NCBI GenBank assembly: GCA_001874335.1 | Contig: MPDE01000001.1 | Coordinates: 416,120-480,119, forward strand | Direction: 5' to 3' | From: Bacteroidetes bacterium MedPE-SWsnd-G2 | GTDB taxonomy: Bacteria > Bacteroidota > Bacteroidia > Flavobacteriales > Flavobacteriaceae | DNA: 64,000 bases | In this document: positions 1-9,471 of the stretch, in pieces | Layout of the letters: each line of letters begins with the position of its first letter | Numbering within the stretch: position 1 is the stretch's first letter | Program-made: the position numbers and the translations under genes | Notes under the pieces: model-generated | The model's input: the letters and a program-made list of their open reading frames with translations, nothing else | What the model was told of the DNA's origin: nothing | Databases searched by the model: none

Positions 1-654
1 AATTCTAATATGTTCTGGTAGTATTTCTTTATCTACATTTTGATAACTGGTATAGTCAATATCCAGCATGCGTTTCTCTAAGGGCTGAAACAACTCTTGA
101 GAATCCATTTTAAAATGACTGGGATTAAGCAGGTAAAACAACTCAAACAAAGGGTCCTGTTTTCTCGGCTCTAAAACATATGATTTTTCGTGAGTAGATG
201 CCTTAAAATTGCCATTTTTTAATCCAAATATGGCATCTCCTAAAAGCAAATTTTGAACCTTGAAAAAATCTAATTCCGTGCCTAAAACATCACTTAGTAA
301 GGCGTAATCTCCGTCAAAATACTGATTGTTTATTTTGTCATAATACTTGACCTTTTCTGGAGTTATGACGGCTCTCACTAACCCAAGCGCAGCAGACACC
401 CAAATGGTGTTGTCTTTTTCCATTCTAAAGCTAAGAGTATACCCTTGACTTTTATCGCCTTCGGTATATTCTAATTTTATTTTAGACTGAAGCGTTTTAA
501 AATTGGGTGCACTTTTTTCGGATTGCTTTATTAATTGCTTGGCCGACATTTTAGTGTTTAAATCTCCCGATTCACCAATCACTCGTTTAGCTGGATTACA
601 TCCAACCAAAACGGCTCCTAAAAGCAAAACAGAAAGACATTTATAAAAGTTCAT
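1..654 (-). CDS. DUF4292-type lipoprotein, 3' end beyond window
   Basis: An open frame runs from an ATG at 654 to the window edge without a stop, giving 218 codons, so the C-terminus is missing. The product starts with a hydrophobic signal and a lipobox (L-V-G-C, Cys19), so it is an exported lipoprotein. The rest is beta-rich with no recognisable catalytic motif. I match it to the DUF4292 family of Bacteroidota lipoproteins, which often sits after a TPR gene and before a murein-hydrolase activator; that match is from memory of the family. It is the last visible gene of the flippase-dut-nucleotidyltransferase-TPR run, 20 bp after the TPR stop. Function unknown, probably in the cell envelope. 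Confidence 0.75.
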   Translation of the reverse strand, partial: MNFYKCLSVLLLGAVLVGCNPAKRVIGESGDLNTKMSAKQLIKQSEKSAPNFKTLQSKIKLEYTEGDKSQGYTLSFRMEKDNTIWVSAALGLVRAVITPEKVKYYDKINNQYFDGDYALLSDVLGTELDFFKVQNLLLGDAIFGLKNGNFKASTHEKSYVLEPRKQDPLFELFYLLNPSHFKMDSQELFQPLEKRMLDIDYTSYQNVDKEILPEHIRI

Positions 655-674
655 ATATACTAACTTGTCAAGTA

Positions 675-2033
675 TTATTGTTTAGGTTTTAAGGCTTCTG
701 CCTTCTTTGAAAACGCTTCCGATTTAGAAATATTATTAATCAGCTTATAAGCTATACTTAACTGAGTATAAAAATCTAATTCCATTTTTTGATCTTCAAT
801 GATATAATCTAATCCGGATTCTAAAGCTTCAATTGCAGCATCGCCGTTTTCTAATTGATTATAAGCCACTCCGTTTACCAAATATAAAATTGGTTGCGCA
901 GGATAAAGCTCTAAGGCTTCTTCGCTTCTTTTTACTACTTCTTTGTTTTTATTCAAATCCAATTGCAATAATAAACAGTCTCTTAAAACCGTAAAATTAT
1001 TTGGCTCTTGCTTTAATATTTCTTCGTAATACGATAACGCCTTTTCCTTATCACCTTCTTTTAAATAGTATTGTGCTAATTCTAAAAGTGATTTTGCATC
1101 TTTATCATCATCGACAAGTGCCGTTACTTCTACCAACAGGTTTTGATACTCCGGATTTTGATACACAAAATTCACAAAATCTTTCAACACTTTAGATTTA
1201 GCATTAGGAGCAATTTCATTGCTAGTTAGCACTATTTTCATAGAATGTACAGCATCATCTACTTTATCTTCATCTAAATAAAACTTGTAAAGCGCAAGGT
1301 GAACTAATTGTGAATCTGGATTTATCTTTAACAATTGTTGAGCTGTTTTAAAGGCTTCATCTTTTTTACCAATTTCACTATAGCGAAAAATAAGTGTGAG
1401 ATAATGATTTTCGTTATTAGGCTCTATGCTTATACGTTCTTTAAGGTTATCAATTCGATCTTTATCCTTTCCTGTTAGATTGTACACCTGGTTTCTCAGA
1501 TAATCACGATCTGTATTCACCCCAAATTCTTGGTCTAACTCGTCTAATAGTTTTATAGCATCGTTGTACTTCTCTGCCTTAATATACAAGGACACCAAAT
1601 CTTGCTTATAATCTGGGTGGTGTTTTACTAATTGCTTAGCCGTTTTCACCGCCTTTTCGATATCATCCTGCTGAATGTATACATGATACAATTCGTCTAA
1701 AAACCACTCGTTTTCAGGATCTTTTTCTACCGCTTTTTTCAAGGCCGTTTCAGCAGCTCCGAAGTTTTTAAGCTTATTATAGTTTTTACCAATTTCAAAA
1801 TACAATGTTGGATCAGAATCATCTAAAGCAATGCACTTTTCAAAAGCATCTATGGATCGTTGATAATTTTCAATCCCTTTTTGTTTTAAAGCTTCAAAAA
1901 AGTACTCTTGAAAACTGTCTTCGACATTACCCAAATCATCATCTGGGCGTTTATTATAATCTATTTGGGCCATGACGTAGCTGGGCGCTAAAAGCACCAA
2001 AATTACTACAACTATTGCCCAATTTTTATACAT
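675..2033 (-). CDS. Exported tetratricopeptide-repeat protein
   Basis: This 452-residue protein has an N-terminal signal sequence (about residues 1-22, ending VMAQ) and then helical repeats with TPR-type spacing over most of its length. Examples are DPTLYFEIGKNYNKLKNF near residue 75 and AKSLLELAQYYLKEGDKEKALSYYEEIL near residue 320. TPR arrays are scaffolds for protein contacts, and no enzyme domain is visible. It is probably periplasmic or attached to the outer membrane. It follows the nucleotidyltransferase by 15 bp and precedes the DUF4292 lipoprotein, so the two may act together in envelope assembly; that is inference from position. The start is supported by the signal peptide beginning at once. 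Confidence 0.85.
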   Translation of the reverse strand: MYKNWAIVVVILVLLAPSYVMAQIDYNKRPDDDLGNVEDSFQEYFFEALKQKGIENYQRSIDAFEKCIALDDSDPTLYFEIGKNYNKLKNFGAAETALKKAVEKDPENEWFLDELYHVYIQQDDIEKAVKTAKQLVKHHPDYKQDLVSLYIKAEKYNDAIKLLDELDQEFGVNTDRDYLRNQVYNLTGKDKDRIDNLKERISIEPNNENHYLTLIFRYSEIGKKDEAFKTAQQLLKINPDSQLVHLALYKFYLDEDKVDDAVHSMKIVLTSNEIAPNAKSKVLKDFVNFVYQNPEYQNLLVEVTALVDDDKDAKSLLELAQYYLKEGDKEKALSYYEEILKQEPNNFTVLRDCLLLQLDLNKNKEVVKRSEEALELYPAQPILYLVNGVAYNQLENGDAAIEALESGLDYIIEDQKMELDFYTQLSIAYKLINNISKSEAFSKKAEALKPKQ

Positions 2034-2048
2034 AATTGTATTTATAAT

Positions 2049-3068
2049 TTATTCTAAAACCGAATAATCTCCAATACTAATTTTAGAGTACTCGCCATTA
2101 TACTTAACGTGATTTCCAATCATGGCCTCGTCCAAATTAGCGTTTTTAAGAGTTGATTGTGTTTGAATTAAGCTATTTTTAACGCTTATATTTTCTAAAA
2201 CACAGTCTTTACCAATAGACACATTTGGACCCACCGTTGTATTTATAAGCTTTACATTTTCCGCAATATAGCAAGGCGGAATCACTGTCGAGTTTTCCAT
2301 TACAACAGAATCTGCAATCAATTGTTCTTCACCATCAGCTTCTAAAAACCCTAACATTCTGGTATTTGTTTCAACGGTCACGGCTTTATTTCCGCAGTCC
2401 ATCCATTCGTCTACCTCGCCTGTTTTAAAGACTTTTCCTTTAGCCATCATTCCTTTAATACCATCATTAATTTGATATTCACCCCCATTAATGATGTTAT
2501 TATCTAATACATTTTGCAATTCAGATTTTAAGATTCCTACTTCTTTAAAGTAATATATCCCTATTACTGCCAAGTCACTTACAAACTCTTCTGGTTTTTC
2601 GACCAACTCTATAATATTTGAATTGTCATCTAATTTCACCACACCATAAGCCTCTGGTTGATTAACCTGCTTCACCCATATCACAGCATCTGCTTCGGGG
2701 TCAAGATTGAAATCGGCTCTAATTAACGTATCGGCATAGGCAATTACGGCCGGACCAGACAGTGAAGGCTCAGCACACATTATGGCATGACCTGTCCCTA
2801 AAGGTTCGTCTTGTCTGTAAATAGAGGCTTTCGCTCCTAGGCCAGTTGCTAATTGCTTTAAGCTTTCTACAACGTCATCTCCAAAAAAAGCCGGATCACC
2901 AAGTATAAATGCAATTTCTTCAATAGGTTCGTCTAAAACCTTTACAATATCCTTTACAAGACGGTGCACTATTGGCTGCCCAGCAACAGGAATTAATGGT
3001 TTTGGTACTGTTAAGGTATGTGGCCTAAGTCGAGATCCTCGACCTGCCATAGGTACTATAATTTTCAT
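2049..3068 (-). CDS. Sugar-1-phosphate nucleotidyltransferase
   Basis: 339 residues. The N-terminal two thirds is a nucleotidyltransferase fold with the signature MAGRGSRLRP (residues 7-16) and the PKPLIPV lysine segment (22-28), which bind NTP and phosphate. The C-terminal part from about residue 250 has hexapeptide-like repeats of a left-handed beta helix. The family couples an NTP to a sugar 1-phosphate to give an NDP-sugar and pyrophosphate in the cytoplasm. The architecture resembles mannose-1-phosphate guanylyltransferase and glucose-1-phosphate thymidylyl- or uridylyltransferases, and I cannot choose the sugar or base from sequence. It lies 9 bp after dut and downstream of a flippase, which fits a role in surface glycan precursor supply. 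Confidence 0.85.
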   Translation of the reverse strand: MKIIVPMAGRGSRLRPHTLTVPKPLIPVAGQPIVHRLVKDIVKVLDEPIEEIAFILGDPAFFGDDVVESLKQLATGLGAKASIYRQDEPLGTGHAIMCAEPSLSGPAVIAYADTLIRADFNLDPEADAVIWVKQVNQPEAYGVVKLDDNSNIIELVEKPEEFVSDLAVIGIYYFKEVGILKSELQNVLDNNIINGGEYQINDGIKGMMAKGKVFKTGEVDEWMDCGNKAVTVETNTRMLGFLEADGEEQLIADSVVMENSTVIPPCYIAENVKLINTTVGPNVSIGKDCVLENISVKNSLIQTQSTLKNANLDEAMIGNHVKYNGEYSKISIGDYSVLE

Positions 3069-3077
3069 AAGCTTTTT

Positions 3078-3512
3078 TTATTTTGTGCCCGTACTTCCAA
3101 ATCCGCCTTCACCTCTTTTGGTTTCAGACAGTTCTTCAACTAAATTCCATTCGGCACGTTCATGTTTAGCGATAACAAGTTGTGCTATACGCTCTCCGTT
3201 TTCAACACTAAATTCTTCTTGAGACAAATTTATTAATATCACACCTATTTCACCACGATAATCGGCATCAATTGTGCCAGGTGCATTCAAAACGGTAACT
3301 CCTTTTTTAGCAGCCAAACCACTTCGAGGTCTTACTTGGGCCTCAAAACCAATGGGCAACTCTATAAAAAGTCCTGTTTTTACAATGGCACGCTCTAAAG
3401 GTTTTAATGTAATAGGCGAATCTATTTTTGCTCTTAAATCCATCCCAGCAGAAGCCAATGTTTCATAATGTGGCAATTCGTGCTCAGAGGTATTAATTAT
3501 ATTTATTTTCAT
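3078..3512 (-). CDS. dut: dUTP diphosphatase
   Basis: 144 residues, the usual length of a trimeric dUTPase. All five family motifs are visible: AGMDLRA (22-28), [10 protein letters not shown] (62-71), [15 protein letters not shown] (79-93), ERIAQLVI (107-114) and the C-terminal [10 protein letters not shown] lid (133-142). It hydrolyses dUTP to dUMP and pyrophosphate, keeping uracil out of DNA and supplying thymidylate synthesis. The ATG at 3512 directly abuts the stop of the upstream flippase with no gap, so the two are probably translated from one mRNA. Confidence 0.97.
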   Translation of the reverse strand: MKINIINTSEHELPHYETLASAGMDLRAKIDSPITLKPLERAIVKTGLFIELPIGFEAQVRPRSGLAAKKGVTVLNAPGTIDADYRGEIGVILINLSQEEFSVENGERIAQLVIAKHERAEWNLVEELSETKRGEGGFGSTGTK

Positions 3513-4937
3513 TTATCGTTTTAAAATTTGTTGAAGTTCTTTACGCTCCAAGAGACCAATAATTATCAAAAATATAAAAACTAATCCCGTAGTTAGGTAA
3601 TAATTGCCTCTGTTTTCCATAGCAACATAAGATAGACCAGAAGCAAGCAATAAATACAACCCTATTCGCACTAAATTATACGGCACTGGATAGTGCTTTC
3701 TTCCTAAAAGATAAGACACAATCATCATAACACCATAGGCAATTAAGGTGGTCCAAGCCGACCCCATAAATCCAATTTTTGGAATCAACATATAATTTAA
3801 TCCAATAGTTATAACGGCTCCCAAAATTGAAATATACATTCCTATTCTTGTTCGGTCTGTTAGTTTATACCACAATGCCAAATTGAAATAAATGCCCAAA
3901 AACAAATTAGCTAATAATATAATTGGAACAATCCCAATGGCTACCCAATACGTCTCATTAGGAACAACCAAGCTTGTAATTATATCTAAATACGAAACTA
4001 CGAACACCATCAAAACACTACCAAAAACCACGAAATACTTCATGATGGTAGCATAGGTTTGTTGGGGGTTTTCAGATTTAGAATGGCTAAAGAAAAATGG
4101 TTCTGCACCAATCCTAAACGCCTGAATGAAGATGGTCATAAAAACGGCTATTTTGTAACAGCCCGCGTAAGCTCCATTTATATCTTTCCCCAACAACTCT
4201 GGGAGTAACCATTTGTCAAAATTTTCGTTTATAACATAAGCTAATCCAGCAACCATAACCGGCCAACCATAGGACATCAGGTTTTTGAATATTTGAAGGT
4301 CAAAACTCATTTTCACTTTAAAGAAATAAGGTGTCAAAAACAAGAAGGTCACCACACTTGCGGCCAAGTTTGATATAAAAATATACTGAACTAAATCTGT
4401 AGGGTCATAAAAACTTGTTCCTATTTTAAAGGTTGGAATAAACCATAGGAAAAAGTAATTTAACAACACATAGGTTGCTACATTACTCAATTTAATAATG
4501 GAGAATGTCTTTGTTTTTCCGGTGGCCCGTAAATAGGCAAATGGCGCAACCACCAATGCATCTAACAATACGACACCTATTAGAAGGTTGAAATATTTTT
4601 GATTAAGATTTACAAGGCTTGCTAAACTTTCATTAAACGCAACTATCCCTACTAAAAACAAAATTGTAAAACTTGTAATACTAATGAAGGTTGTAGAATA
4701 CACCTTATTTTTTTCTGAAGCATGTGTGAAAAACCTAAAAAAGGCTGTTTCCATTCCGAAGGAAAGTAACACATTTAAAAAGGCAGCGTAAATATAAAAA
4801 GTCGTGTTATCTGAATATCCCGAAGTTGCTAACTCGGTAGTATGCAAAGGCACTAACAAAAAGTTCATGAGACGAGGTAAAACCGTAGCTAAACCATAAA
4901 TCCCAGTATCCTTAACAAACTTATTTAATACACTCAA
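3513..4937 (-). CDS. Polysaccharide flippase (Wzx/MATE-like)
   Basis: This 474-residue integral membrane protein has about 12-14 hydrophobic segments spread over its length and no large soluble domain. The N-terminal part (VKDTGIYGLATVLPRLMNFLLVPL) is typical of the oligosaccharide flippases of the MOP superfamily. Such proteins move lipid-linked glycans or precursors across the cytoplasmic membrane. It heads the run that continues with dut, the nucleotidyltransferase and the TPR protein. Its substrate cannot be read from sequence. A second, divergent flippase lies in the polysaccharide locus at 32682-34007. Confidence 0.85.
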   Translation of the reverse strand: MSVLNKFVKDTGIYGLATVLPRLMNFLLVPLHTTELATSGYSDNTTFYIYAAFLNVLLSFGMETAFFRFFTHASEKNKVYSTTFISITSFTILFLVGIVAFNESLASLVNLNQKYFNLLIGVVLLDALVVAPFAYLRATGKTKTFSIIKLSNVATYVLLNYFFLWFIPTFKIGTSFYDPTDLVQYIFISNLAASVVTFLFLTPYFFKVKMSFDLQIFKNLMSYGWPVMVAGLAYVINENFDKWLLPELLGKDINGAYAGCYKIAVFMTIFIQAFRIGAEPFFFSHSKSENPQQTYATIMKYFVVFGSVLMVFVVSYLDIITSLVVPNETYWVAIGIVPIILLANLFLGIYFNLALWYKLTDRTRIGMYISILGAVITIGLNYMLIPKIGFMGSAWTTLIAYGVMMIVSYLLGRKHYPVPYNLVRIGLYLLLASGLSYVAMENRGNYYLTTGLVFIFLIIIGLLERKELQQILKR

Positions 4938-5006
4938 AAAATATAAAATTAGAGCTTAAAAGTATGGAATAACTTAGATTAAAACAACTTGTTTGATTAA
5001 AGGCAA

Positions 5007-5471
5007 TCAATTGGTTTGTGGATATAATAACGACTCTTTTTTTTGCAATTTCCCAATATGCTGAAACCTTTCTTTACCATTAACAAAAAAGCTCACAGCC
5101 GCCTCTCCCTGCTTCAACTTTACAGAATCTTTGATATAGGACAAAGAACTCACATTATCGCCTAAAACAAGCTTAGAATCCGTATTCAAAGGCGTGTTGA
5201 TATGAGCAATGAATAACAAAGGATTGTCTTTAACTTGTTTTAATTTTGCACCATAGTCTTTATAAAAAATCGAATTTAAAGTAATTACAGAATCCAATGC
5301 TTCTGTAAGCTGCAGCTCAATATTAATACCAGAGCCTCCACCTTCAACTCCAGCAACCCATTCTTGGTATGTTGCTTTAGCAATAGGCAACTTAACCGCT
5401 ACAGAATTTACATCTTGAGACTTACAAGACAACAACATTAAAAGAAAAAAAAAGAATAGGTTAGATTTCAT
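5007..5471 (-). CDS. Small exported lipoprotein, unknown function
   Basis: From the ATG at 5471 the 154-residue product begins MKSNLFFFFLLMLLSC, a signal peptide with lipobox LLSC (Cys16). An in-frame ATG 15 codons upstream (5516) also exists, but it would put 15 polar residues before the signal and would start inside the terminator that ends the atp operon, so I prefer 5471. The mature part is a short beta-rich domain (YQEWVAGVEGGGSGINIELQL) with no motif that I recognise. It sits alone between the F-ATPase operon and the flippase run. Function unknown. Confidence 0.75.
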   Translation of the reverse strand: MKSNLFFFFLLMLLSCKSQDVNSVAVKLPIAKATYQEWVAGVEGGGSGINIELQLTEALDSVITLNSIFYKDYGAKLKQVKDNPLLFIAHINTPLNTDSKLVLGDNVSSLSYIKDSVKLKQGEAAVSFFVNGKERFQHIGKLQKKESLLYPQTN

Positions 5472-5514
5472 TATCCGCTTATTAAAAGAACTAATATAGG
5501 TCAAAATAGATGCC

Positions 5515-5546
5515 AAAAAAAAGCCTCATACAAATGTATAAGGCTT
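5515..5546 (-). terminator. Rho-independent terminator after atpG
   Basis: On the minus strand the stem AAGCCT/AGGCTT encloses a smaller ATAC/GTAT stem with one mismatch and is followed by eight T residues. It ends the atp operon, about 40 bp after the atpG stop. It touches the alternative ATG at 5516 of the next gene, an argument for the later start there. Confidence 0.75.
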
Positions 5547-5586
5547 AATTAAACTTATTTAAATGAATTTTTTAAAATTCAGTGTC

Positions 5587-6447
5587 TTAATTATTTAAGG
5601 CTTCTGCACCACCAACAATTTCTAAAATTTCATTAGTAATTGCAGCCTGACGAGCTTTGTTATAAGTTAATTTCAATTGATCTCTTAACTCAGTAGCATT
5701 ATCAGTAGCTTTATGCATTGCTGTCATACGTGCACCATGCTCACTTGCAAAAGAATCTCTAATACCTTTAAACAATTGTGTTTTTAAAGATTTAGGAATT
5801 AATTGCTCAACGATTTCAGTTTTTGACGGCTCAAAAATGTAATCTAAGTTCGTATTTCCTTCAGTTTCCATAGGAACCACTGGTAAATACTGTTCTGTCG
5901 TTACAATTTGAGTGGCAGCATTTTTAAATCTGTTATACACCAATACAATCTTGTCAAATTCTCCTTCAACAAACTTTTGCATTAATGTTTCAGCAATTTT
6001 AGAAACATTATCAAATGTTAAGTCGTCAAACACACCACTTTCATTAGAAATAATAGGGTGAGTTTTAGATAATGCATCATTAACTTTTTTACCAACAGCA
6101 ACAATAGATACTTCTTTACCTTTATAAACATTGTTAGTAAGGTTAGTACACTCTTTAATAATGTTAGAGTTAAATGCACCACATAATCCTCTATTTGAAG
6201 CAATAGCAACAACTAACACCTTGTTTACAGGTCTTTGAGTAGCGTATTTACTTCCAGAATCTGCATCTAAAGTGGCACTTAAACTTTGTAAAAGCTCAGT
6301 CAATTTATCTGCATAAGGACGCATTTCTGTAATAGCATCTTGTGCCTTCTTTAATTTTGCAGCAGATACCATTTTCATGGCACTAGTAATCTGCATAGTA
6401 GAAGATACTGATGATATTCTGTTACGTATTTCTTTTAAATTTGCCAT
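5587..6447 (-). CDS. atpG: F1-ATPase gamma subunit
   Basis: 286 residues, the normal size for gamma, the central rotor shaft of F1. The N-terminal helix (MANLKEIRNRISSVSSTMQITSAMKMVSAAKLKKAQ) and C-terminal helix (YNKARQAAITNEILEIVGGAEAL) are the conserved coiled coil that turns inside the alpha/beta ring. The middle carries the family segment VVAIASNRGLCGAFN. It is the last gene of the minus-strand order atpB-E-F-H-A-G. It follows atpA after a 63-bp gap with a 12-bp hairpin and is followed by a terminator. The usual next genes, atpD and atpC, are not here. Confidence 0.98.
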   Translation of the reverse strand: MANLKEIRNRISSVSSTMQITSAMKMVSAAKLKKAQDAITEMRPYADKLTELLQSLSATLDADSGSKYATQRPVNKVLVVAIASNRGLCGAFNSNIIKECTNLTNNVYKGKEVSIVAVGKKVNDALSKTHPIISNESGVFDDLTFDNVSKIAETLMQKFVEGEFDKIVLVYNRFKNAATQIVTTEQYLPVVPMETEGNTNLDYIFEPSKTEIVEQLIPKSLKTQLFKGIRDSFASEHGARMTAMHKATDNATELRDQLKLTYNKARQAAITNEILEIVGGAEALNN

Positions 6448-6468
6448 ATATACTCGTAAGTATTGAAT

Positions 6469-6498
6469 ATCAAGCAGTGAACTAAATCACTGCTTGAT
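6469..6498 (-). promoter_or_regulatory. Intercistronic hairpin atpA-atpG
   Basis: A perfect 12-bp inverted repeat, ATCAAGCAGTGA / TCACTGCTTGAT with a 6-nt loop, lies 12 bp after the atpA stop. On the minus strand it is not followed by a T-run, so a simple terminator is unlikely. Protection of the upstream mRNA end or control of atpG expression is a reasonable inference. Confidence 0.55.
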
Positions 6499-6510
6499 TA
6501 TACATTGAAA

Positions 6511-8091
6511 TTATGCTTTGTAATTTGCAGACATGTCGCTACAAACTTTCACTAAAGTATCTGTAACTTGGTCTGTTAATTTTCCTGCTTTTAAAGTCGC
6601 TAACACATCTGAATGTTTCGCTTTTAAGAACTCAATAAAATCGCGTTCAAATTCTTTTACTTTATTTACAGGAACGTCTTTCAATAAGTTTTTAGATCCT
6701 GCATAAATAATTGCAATTTGATCTTCAACTGTATAAGGGTCGTTTTGAGCTTGTTTTAAGATCTCAACGTTACGCTTACCTTTTTCAATTACCCCTAAAG
6801 TAACTGCATCTAAATCAGATCCGAATTTCGCGAAAGCTTCTAACTCACGGAAAGCTGCTTGATCTAATTTTAATGTACCAGATACTTTTTTCATTGATTT
6901 AATCTGTGCATTACCACCAACACGCGATACAGAAATACCTACGTTAATTGCTGGACGAACACCAGAGTTAAATAAATCACCATCTAAGAATATCTGTCCA
7001 TCAGTAATAGAAATTACGTTTGTAGGGATATAAGCAGAAACGTCACCCGCTTGCGTTTCAATAATTGGAAGAGCAGTTAAAGAACCACCACCTTTTACTA
7101 AAGGCTTAAGCGAATCAGGTAAATCGTTCATTTCTTTAGCGATGCTATCGTCATTAATAACTTTAGCCGCACGTTCTAATAAACGCGAGTGAAGGTAGAA
7201 TACATCACCAGGGTACGCCTCACGTCCTGGAGGACGACGTAATAATAAAGATACCTCACGGTAAGCTACCGCTTGTTTAGATAAATCATCAAACACAATT
7301 AATGCAGGACGACCAGTATCTCTAAAATACTCACCAATTGCAGCACCAGCCATAGGAGCATATACTTGCATTGGAGCAGGATCTGATGCATTAGCTGCTA
7401 CAATTGTAGTATAAGCTAAAGCTCCTTTTTCTTCTAATGTTTTAGCAATATTTGCTACTGTAGACGCTTTTTGTCCAACAGCTACATATATACAGTATAC
7501 AGGCTCACCTGCATCGTAAAATTCTTTTTGATTTAAAATAGTATCAATACAAACAGTTGTTTTACCTGTTTGACGGTCACCAATTACCAACTCACGTTGA
7601 CCACGACCAACAGGGATCATAGCATCGATAGACTTAATACCAGTTTGTAATGGCTCAGTTACAGGCTCACGGTAGATTACACCAGGTGCTTTACGCTCCA
7701 AAGGCATTTCGTATAAATCTCCACTAATAGGTCCTTTTCCATCGATAGGGTTACCTAAAGTATCAACTACACGACCTACAATACCTTCACCAACTTTTAA
7801 AGATGCGATACGATCAGTACGTTTTGCAACAGATCCTTCTTTAATTTCTTTTGAAGGGCCTAATAATACAACACCAACGTTGTCTTCTTCAAGGTTTAAT
7901 ACAATTCCTTCAAGTCCGCCTTCAAATTCAACTAACTCACCGTATTGTACGTTTGATAAACCGTACACACGTGCAATACCATCACCAACAGTTAATACTG
8001 TCCCCACTTCATCTAATGAAGCACTTGCTTCAAAACCTGAAAGTTGCTGCTTTAAGATTGCTGAAATTTCAGCTGGTTTTACTTCTGCCAT
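6511..8091 (-). CDS. atpA: F1-ATPase alpha subunit
   Basis: 526 residues, full length. The non-catalytic nucleotide-binding P-loop GDRQTGKT is at residues 171-178, and the family signature [14 protein letters not shown] lies around residue 385. Three copies of alpha alternate with three of beta in the F1 head and carry the regulatory nucleotide sites. It starts 25 bp after atpH. A perfect hairpin follows the gene, which may help expression of alpha relative to gamma. Confidence 0.98.
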   Translation of the reverse strand: MAEVKPAEISAILKQQLSGFEASASLDEVGTVLTVGDGIARVYGLSNVQYGELVEFEGGLEGIVLNLEEDNVGVVLLGPSKEIKEGSVAKRTDRIASLKVGEGIVGRVVDTLGNPIDGKGPISGDLYEMPLERKAPGVIYREPVTEPLQTGIKSIDAMIPVGRGQRELVIGDRQTGKTTVCIDTILNQKEFYDAGEPVYCIYVAVGQKASTVANIAKTLEEKGALAYTTIVAANASDPAPMQVYAPMAGAAIGEYFRDTGRPALIVFDDLSKQAVAYREVSLLLRRPPGREAYPGDVFYLHSRLLERAAKVINDDSIAKEMNDLPDSLKPLVKGGGSLTALPIIETQAGDVSAYIPTNVISITDGQIFLDGDLFNSGVRPAINVGISVSRVGGNAQIKSMKKVSGTLKLDQAAFRELEAFAKFGSDLDAVTLGVIEKGKRNVEILKQAQNDPYTVEDQIAIIYAGSKNLLKDVPVNKVKEFERDFIEFLKAKHSDVLATLKAGKLTDQVTDTLVKVCSDMSANYKA

Positions 8092-8116
8092 TTTATATAA
8101 ATATTAATATATTCTA

Positions 8117-8653
8117 TTAATTTAATGTAAATTCTCTTTTTAATTTGCTTAGTTTATTAGCAATACTCGCGTTGTATTGAATATCACCAACTCTTAAAAT
8201 AAACCCACCTAAGATAGACTCATCAACTGTACTATTAATTGATGCTTCTTTTCCTGTAAGCTCTTTTACTTTAGCTAAGACTTTGTTTTCTAAATCACCT
8301 GTTAAAGGAACCGCAGTAGTAACCTCAGCTACCTGAACCCCATTTAACTCATCGTAAAGATGTGAATACGTTTCTGCTATTACTTCAATTAAATTAATTC
8401 GCTTGTTCACTACAAGCGTGTTGATTAAATTAACTGAAATAACATTTAGCTTAGGAAACACTTCTAACAAGACAGACTTCTTAACCTCCGATGTAACTAC
8501 AGCACTCTGTAATGCATCGGCAAGCTCAGTACTATCATTGATAGTTTTTACCATTAACAACATATCGGCATTTACTGCTTCTGTTGCATTTTGATCTTTT
8601 GCCAGGCTTAAAACGGCCTTGGCGTATCTAATTGCTGCTCTTGTTTGTGCCAT
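8117..8653 (-). CDS. atpH: F1-ATPase delta subunit
   Basis: 178 residues, the standard delta (OSCP-like) length. The N-terminus (AAIRYAKAVLSLAKDQN) and the C-terminal segment DESILGGFILRVGDIQYNASIANKLSKLK match the family. Delta caps F1 and joins it to the b-subunit stator. It lies 7 bp after atpF and 25 bp before atpA in the same operon. Confidence 0.96.
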   Translation of the reverse strand: MAQTRAAIRYAKAVLSLAKDQNATEAVNADMLLMVKTINDSTELADALQSAVVTSEVKKSVLLEVFPKLNVISVNLINTLVVNKRINLIEVIAETYSHLYDELNGVQVAEVTTAVPLTGDLENKVLAKVKELTGKEASINSTVDESILGGFILRVGDIQYNASIANKLSKLKREFTLN

Positions 8654-8660
8654 TATATAA

Positions 8661-9161
8661 TTAGTTTAACGTTGCTTCACCTAACATAGACTCAACTAAT
8701 TTAAGTTGCTTGTCTTTGTTTGATAATTCTTCACGTACTACTTTTTCTGCGATATCTAATGATAATCCAGCTACCTGACCTTTAAGTTCAGCCATTGCCG
8801 CTTTCTTTTCACTTTCAATTGCTTCTTGAGCTTGAGAAATCATTTTGTTAGCCTGTACTTGAGCTTCCTCTTTAGCATCTGCTATTACTTTTTCTTTGAT
8901 CTCACGAGCTTCTTTTAACATAGATTCACGCTCCGCACGTGCTTCTTTTAAAATACGCTCATTGTCAGCATTTAGGCTTTGCATTTCGATACGTGCATTT
9001 TCAGCTTCATCTAATGCGTTTTTAATACCTTCTTCTCTCTCATTAACCGAATTTAAAATTGGTTTCCAAGCAAACTTTGCTAAGATTAAAACCAATACTA
9101 CAAACAATAATAATTGCCAGAAAAATAAACCTAAAGAAAATTGTTCTATTAACTTCTCCAT
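8661..9161 (-). CDS. atpF: F0-ATPase b subunit
   Basis: 166 residues with one N-terminal transmembrane helix (FFWQLLLFVVLVLILAKFAW, about residues 13-32) followed by a long charged helix rich in Glu, Lys and Ala. That is the peripheral stalk dimer that connects the a subunit to delta/F1. The ATG at 9161 places the membrane helix right at the N-terminus as expected. It follows atpE after an 86-bp gap that holds a 12-bp hairpin. Confidence 0.96.
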   Translation of the reverse strand: MEKLIEQFSLGLFFWQLLLFVVLVLILAKFAWKPILNSVNEREEGIKNALDEAENARIEMQSLNADNERILKEARAERESMLKEAREIKEKVIADAKEEAQVQANKMISQAQEAIESEKKAAMAELKGQVAGLSLDIAEKVVREELSNKDKQLKLVESMLGEATLN

Positions 9162-9210
9162 TTTTTATGTTGAGATTTTTATTAACTCTGTTTTTTAATA
9201 AATAATAAAC

Positions 9211-9239
9211 AATAGCTGCAACCAACCGTTGCAGCTATT
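9211..9239 (-). promoter_or_regulatory. Intercistronic hairpin atpE-atpF
   Basis: The perfect 12-bp inverted repeat AATAGCTGCAAC / GTTGCAGCTATT with a 5-nt loop lies 8 bp after the atpE stop. On the minus strand it is followed by TGTTTATTATT, an imperfect U-rich tract. It could act as a leaky terminator or as a 3' stabiliser of the atpE message, either of which would favour the c subunit. Role inferred from position. Confidence 0.6.
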
Positions 9240-9247
9240 TATTTGTC

Positions 9248-9439
9248 TTAGGCTGCGAATAAAGCAGCAAATCCAATACCTTCAATAAGTGCAGCTGCAA
9301 TAAGCATAGCTGTTTGGATTTTTCCAGAAGCTTCAGGTTGACGTGCAATAGCGTCCATTGCTGAACCACCAATTCTACCGATACCTAAACCAGCACCGAT
9401 TACGATTAAACCTGCTCCTACAATACTTGGAATTGTCAT
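9248..9439 (-). CDS. atpE: F0-ATPase c subunit
   Basis: 63 residues forming a hairpin of two membrane helices joined by the polar loop ARQPE (32-36). The ion-binding acid is Glu53 in AALIEGIGF. The Ser/Thr that follows this Glu in many sodium-binding c subunits is Gly here, so I infer proton coupling. The protein is short for the family (often 70-90) because its N-terminus is trimmed. Several copies form the rotor ring, so it must be made in excess; the hairpin after the gene is relevant. Confidence 0.97.
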   Translation of the reverse strand: MTIPSIVGAGLIVIGAGLGIGRIGGSAMDAIARQPEASGKIQTAMLIAAALIEGIGFAALFAA

Positions 9440-9471
9440 AATATATTTATTTAATTAATTAACATTCAATT

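Noticed and set aside
5472..5516. Longer N-terminus for the small lipoprotein
   Set aside because: Would start inside the atpG terminator and put a polar prefix before the signal peptide.
7968..8941. CACGTG hexamers at 7968-7973 and 8936-8941
   Set aside because: Flanks do not fit the ParB site; both are ordinary codons of atp genes.
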